In this document: in pieces, positions 61,671 through 64,000 of the stretch
How positions within the stretch are numbered: position 1 is the first letter of the stretch
Layout of the letters: the number at the start of each line of letters is the position of its first letter
Source: Bradyrhizobium erythrophlei
GTDB taxonomy: Bacteria > Pseudomonadota > Alphaproteobacteria > Rhizobiales > Xanthobacteraceae
Length of the DNA stretch: 64,000 bases
Assembly: GCF_900129425.1 (NCBI RefSeq)
Contig: NZ_LT670817.1
Coordinates: 124,001-188,000, forward strand
Reading direction: 5' to 3'
Program-made: the position numbers and the translations under genes
Notes under the pieces: model-generated
Told to the model about the DNA's origin: nothing
The model's database searches: none
The model's input: only the letters and a program-made list of their open reading frames with translations

Positions 61671-62126
61671 CTAGGGCCGGACATAACTCCAGCCCCGCTC
61701 CTGCAATTCCATCAGGTGGACCACCCCGGAAGGAACCACCGACGCGTCGGGCAGAATCGAGATAGCGTGGCCTTCGGCCTTTTCCATACCCTGCTTGGTG
61801 TTGTTGCAGGCCGAAAACACGATCTTGCCGGGAAACACCATGTCCTTGAGCCGCTTGATCCGGTCCTGCACCGGCGATGTGTCGGCCCTCAGCATATGCA
61901 GGCCGGGACCATAGGCGACGACGTCGATGTCGACGTCCTCGTTTTTGGTGCGGTAATATTCGATCACGGCATTGACGTTGTTCAGCGCCAAATTCATGAC
62001 CTGCGGGTCGTTCTGGTCGACCTGCACGGCGATGTGATGCGTTTTGCCGTCGGCCGCCGCACTGGCCGAGGCGAATGCCATCGACATCAGGGCACCGCAA
62101 GCAAATAGACGAATAAAGCCGCGCAT
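61671..62126 (-). CDS. Periplasmic DsrE-family sulfur protein
   Basis: 151 residues with a Sec signal (1-24). DsrE-like fold: 'HHIAVQVDQNDPQVMNLALN', 'IDVVAYGPGLHML' and 'IVFSACNNTKQGMEKAEGHA', where Cys107 sits where sulfur-carrying Cys occur in the family. It probably carries or binds sulfur in the periplasm. 13 bases after its paralogue's stop. Confidence 0.82.
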   Translation of the reverse strand: MRGFIRLFACGALMSMAFASASAAADGKTHHIAVQVDQNDPQVMNLALNNVNAVIEYYRTKNEDVDIDVVAYGPGLHMLRADTSPVQDRIKRLKDMVFPGKIVFSACNNTKQGMEKAEGHAISILPDASVVPSGVVHLMELQERGWSYVRP

Positions 62127-62138
62127 GGTCAGAACTCC

Positions 62139-62621
62139 TTAAGGTCTCACCAATGTATAGCCGTTTTCGGTCAGCAACAGTATCTGTCCGACGCCGACCT
62201 GGACCGGGGTCGCGACGGGAATGATTTCCGGCCTATGTCCGGTTTCGCGCTCGATGGTATCCACGGTGTTGAGGCAGACGTCGAAGCGCACGCCTTGCGC
62301 CACCAGGCTCTCGACCAGTTTGCGGTTGGTATTGTCGGTGCGCAGCAAGTCGATTCCCGGACCGAACGTCACCACCTCGATCGCGACCTTGTCCGGATCG
62401 TAGGCCTTGAGCAGGTTATAGGCGACGCTGATCACCAAGCCTTGCTTTTTGGGGTCATTGTCCGAGAGTTGCAAGGCGATGCGGTGCTCGGCGAAGGGTT
62501 TGTCCGGCAGCGTCGCCGGCTGGGCCCGGGCGATCGGCGAGACCGTCGCTGCCATCAGCGCCGCCAGCGCAACGCTGCGGAGGGCAACGATCAACCGTCG
62601 GTGTCTGGTCAAAGGTTTCAT
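62139..62621 (-). CDS. Periplasmic DsrE-family sulfur protein, second paralogue
   Basis: 160 residues from ATG 62621 with a Sec signal (1-33, 'ALAALMAATVSPIARAQ'). Same fold as the next gene: 'EHRIALQLSDNDPKKQGLVI', 'IEVVTFGPGIDLLRTDN' and 'VRFDVCLNTVDTIERETGHR', with Cys in the matching place. Its start overlaps the soxB stop (ATGA), so it is translationally coupled to soxB. Confidence 0.82.
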   Translation of the reverse strand: MKPLTRHRRLIVALRSVALAALMAATVSPIARAQPATLPDKPFAEHRIALQLSDNDPKKQGLVISVAYNLLKAYDPDKVAIEVVTFGPGIDLLRTDNTNRKLVESLVAQGVRFDVCLNTVDTIERETGHRPEIIPVATPVQVGVGQILLLTENGYTLVRP

Positions 62622-64000
62622 CCCTGTCCTGTGATGCCCGGGTTGTCGTCGACACCCCTGAGCGTGACGCTGGCCCCGCGCGGTTCCGGCGTTTTGCCGG
62701 AAGCGAGATGTTTGGCGAAGACATCCCACACCGGCGTTCCCGTTTGCTCGTTGACGGAAGCCCATCCCGCCACCTTGTAGCGCTTGCCGGCCGCAAGCGA
62801 GCGGCCATTGTCGAGTTTCAGCTCCGAAATCCGCCGCCCGGCGGATTCGCCCGGTGTGCAGGTGTAGGCAAAACCGCCGACCCGGACCATGTCGCCGCCC
62901 TGCTGATAATAGGGGTCGGCATTGAACAGATTGTCGCAGACGTCTTCGAGAATATCCTTGATCTGGCTGCCGGTCATGCGCTGAACGTAGGTTTCAGGGT
63001 AGGTAATGGCGGTCTCGGACAGCACGTGTTCCATTGTCACCGGCTGGCCCGGCAATACGCTTGAGCCCCAGCGAAACCCCGGCGACAAAGCAATCTCGGC
63101 GTCGAGCTGGCCGCGCAGCGCATCGCAGATCAGTTGATCCACCGTGCCGCCGAAATTGCCACGGCGATAGAGCAGCCGGTCCGATGTCGCGATCTTCTCG
63201 GTGTAGGCTGCCGCATGGGGCTCACGCATTTTTTCGATCAGCGCGGCCATCGCGGCATCCGGCTTGAGCAATTCCGAGAATACCGGCAGCAGGCGGTAGC
63301 GCACGTCGCTGACACGGCCTTTGGCCAGTTCGAGATCGAGGACGCCCAAAAATTTTCCGCTGGAGCCAGCATTGGTGACCAGCGTGGTGTCGCCGGCATT
63401 GGTCACGGCAATCGGCTGCGGAACGGCGTCATGGGTATGGCCTCCGAGGATGACGTCGATACCGGTAACACGGCTGGCAAGCTTGAGATCGACATCCATG
63501 CCGTTATGCGACAACAGCAGGACCGCATCGACCTTGTCGTTGTTTCGCAGCGTATTGACCAGCTTCTGCAATTCGTCGTCGCGGATCCCGAAGGTCCAGT
63601 CCGGCGTGAAGCGTTTGGGGTGCGCGATCGGCACATAGGGAAACGCCTGCCCGATCACGGCCACGCGGTGGCCGCCGATCTCCTTGATGGTGGCCGGCTT
63701 GAATACCCGACCCGAGGCGGGATCGAAGGCTTTGGCGTCGTTGAACGCGGCTTCCTCGGTGAGGTAGACGTTCTGCGCCAGAAATTCGCCCTTGAAGCGC
63801 GCAAGGTTGCTGCGCAGCGCCGCTTCGCCATAGGTGAATTCCCAGTGGCCGGTCATCGCCTCGATGCCGAGAAGATTCGCAGCCTCCACCATGTCGGCGC
63901 CCTGCATGGTATTGGCCAGGCCAGAGCCCTGCCACAGATCGCCGCCGTCGAGCAGCAGCGAGCGCCCGGTCCCGGCATCGTTGCGCAGGCGGTCGATCAG
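62618..64000 (-). CDS. soxB: Thiosulfohydrolase SoxB (5' part outside window)
   Basis: Open to the right edge; about 460 residues are visible. Features: 'LLLDGGDLWQGSGLANTMQG' (metal site), 'IEAMTGHWEFTYGEAAL', 'AVIGQAFPYVPIAHPKRFTP' and 'LLSHNGMDVDLKLASRV' with 'VILGGHTHDAVP' (His-rich metal site). This is the SoxB pattern: a di-manganese enzyme that cuts sulfate from a cysteine-S-thiosulfonate carried by SoxY. Other family members are 5'-nucleotidases, but the motif set fits SoxB better. soxX, A, Y and Z are not in the window and may lie beyond the edge. Confidence 0.9.
   Translation of the reverse strand: MIDRLRNDAGTGRSLLLDGGDLWQGSGLANTMQGADMVEAANLLGIEAMTGHWEFTYGEAALRSNLARFKGEFLAQNVYLTEEAAFNDAKAFDPASGRVFKPATIKEIGGHRVAVIGQAFPYVPIAHPKRFTPDWTFGIRDDELQKLVNTLRNNDKVDAVLLLSHNGMDVDLKLASRVTGIDVILGGHTHDAVPQPIAVTNAGDTTLVTNAGSSGKFLGVLDLELAKGRVSDVRYRLLPVFSELLKPDAAMAALIEKMREPHAAAYTEKIATSDRLLYRRGNFGGTVDQLICDALRGQLDAEIALSPGFRWGSSVLPGQPVTMEHVLSETAITYPETYVQRMTGSQIKDILEDVCDNLFNADPYYQQGGDMVRVGGFAYTCTPGESAGRRISELKLDNGRSLAAGKRYKVAGWASVNEQTGTPVWDVFAKHLASGKTPEPRGASVTLRGVDDNPGITGQG

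Overview
The window looks like a chromosomal segment of an alphaproteobacterium close to Bradyrhizobium (Nitrobacteraceae). The reasons are the high GC content, the many FAD-, CoA- and ABC-type metabolic genes, and several dispersed non-coding repeat families that I associate with that group. This assignment comes from gene style and repeats; no database search was run. I saw no rRNA, tRNA, CRISPR array, intact transposase or prophage.

Layout. 1-6.7 kb: the tail of an anti-sigma factor, a Tat-exported small catalase, a secreted Pro-rich peptide, a GlxA/AraC regulator (trailed by a racemase pseudogene) divergent from an HD-domain hydrolase, then a full-size catalase and an aquaporin. The theme is peroxide handling. 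6.7-13 kb: small orphan genes (Cys-rich secreted protein, coiled-coil protein, GrlR-like protein), an NTF2-FMO flavoprotein fusion and a GST, set among dispersed repeats. 13-18.5 kb: a complete five-gene oligopeptide/dipeptide-type ABC importer on the minus strand. 18.8-23.1 kb: a spermidine-synthase-like protein, an AMP-forming acyl-CoA synthetase and an AidB-like acyl-CoA dehydrogenase.

23.3-34.1 kb is the most unusual block: a 2783-residue secreted, repeat-rich adhesin-like protein (cadherin-like repeats, VCBS-type repeats, a beta-helix, a metzincin-like zinc site and an RTX/type I secretion end). It is followed on the same strand by three tandem phage-tail-collar (MdpB-like) paralogues and a GNAT acetyltransferase, with a convergent DUF6916 gene. 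No phage or injection-system genes are nearby.

34.9-39.3 kb: an RND efflux adaptor and pump, divergent from the adhesin. 39.4-42.6 kb: an orphan LivJ-type binding protein, an SDR/CMD gene pair and a MAPEG protein. 42.7-47.7 kb: an exported methyltransferase, an ABC ATPase, an FtsX-like permease and a Tat-exported AttH-like lipocalin, tightly packed. 48-54 kb: two MFS transporters, a D-aminoacylase-like amidohydrolase and an ATP-grasp protein. 53.8-55 kb: four small basic/acidic proteins.

55.2-60.6 kb is a vitamin B12 uptake locus: a TonB-dependent receptor behind a cobalamin riboswitch, divergent from a BtuCDF-type ABC importer. 60.6-64 kb is a sulfur-oxidation operon: soxB (cut by the window edge), two periplasmic DsrE-like proteins and a persulfide dioxygenase-rhodanese fusion.
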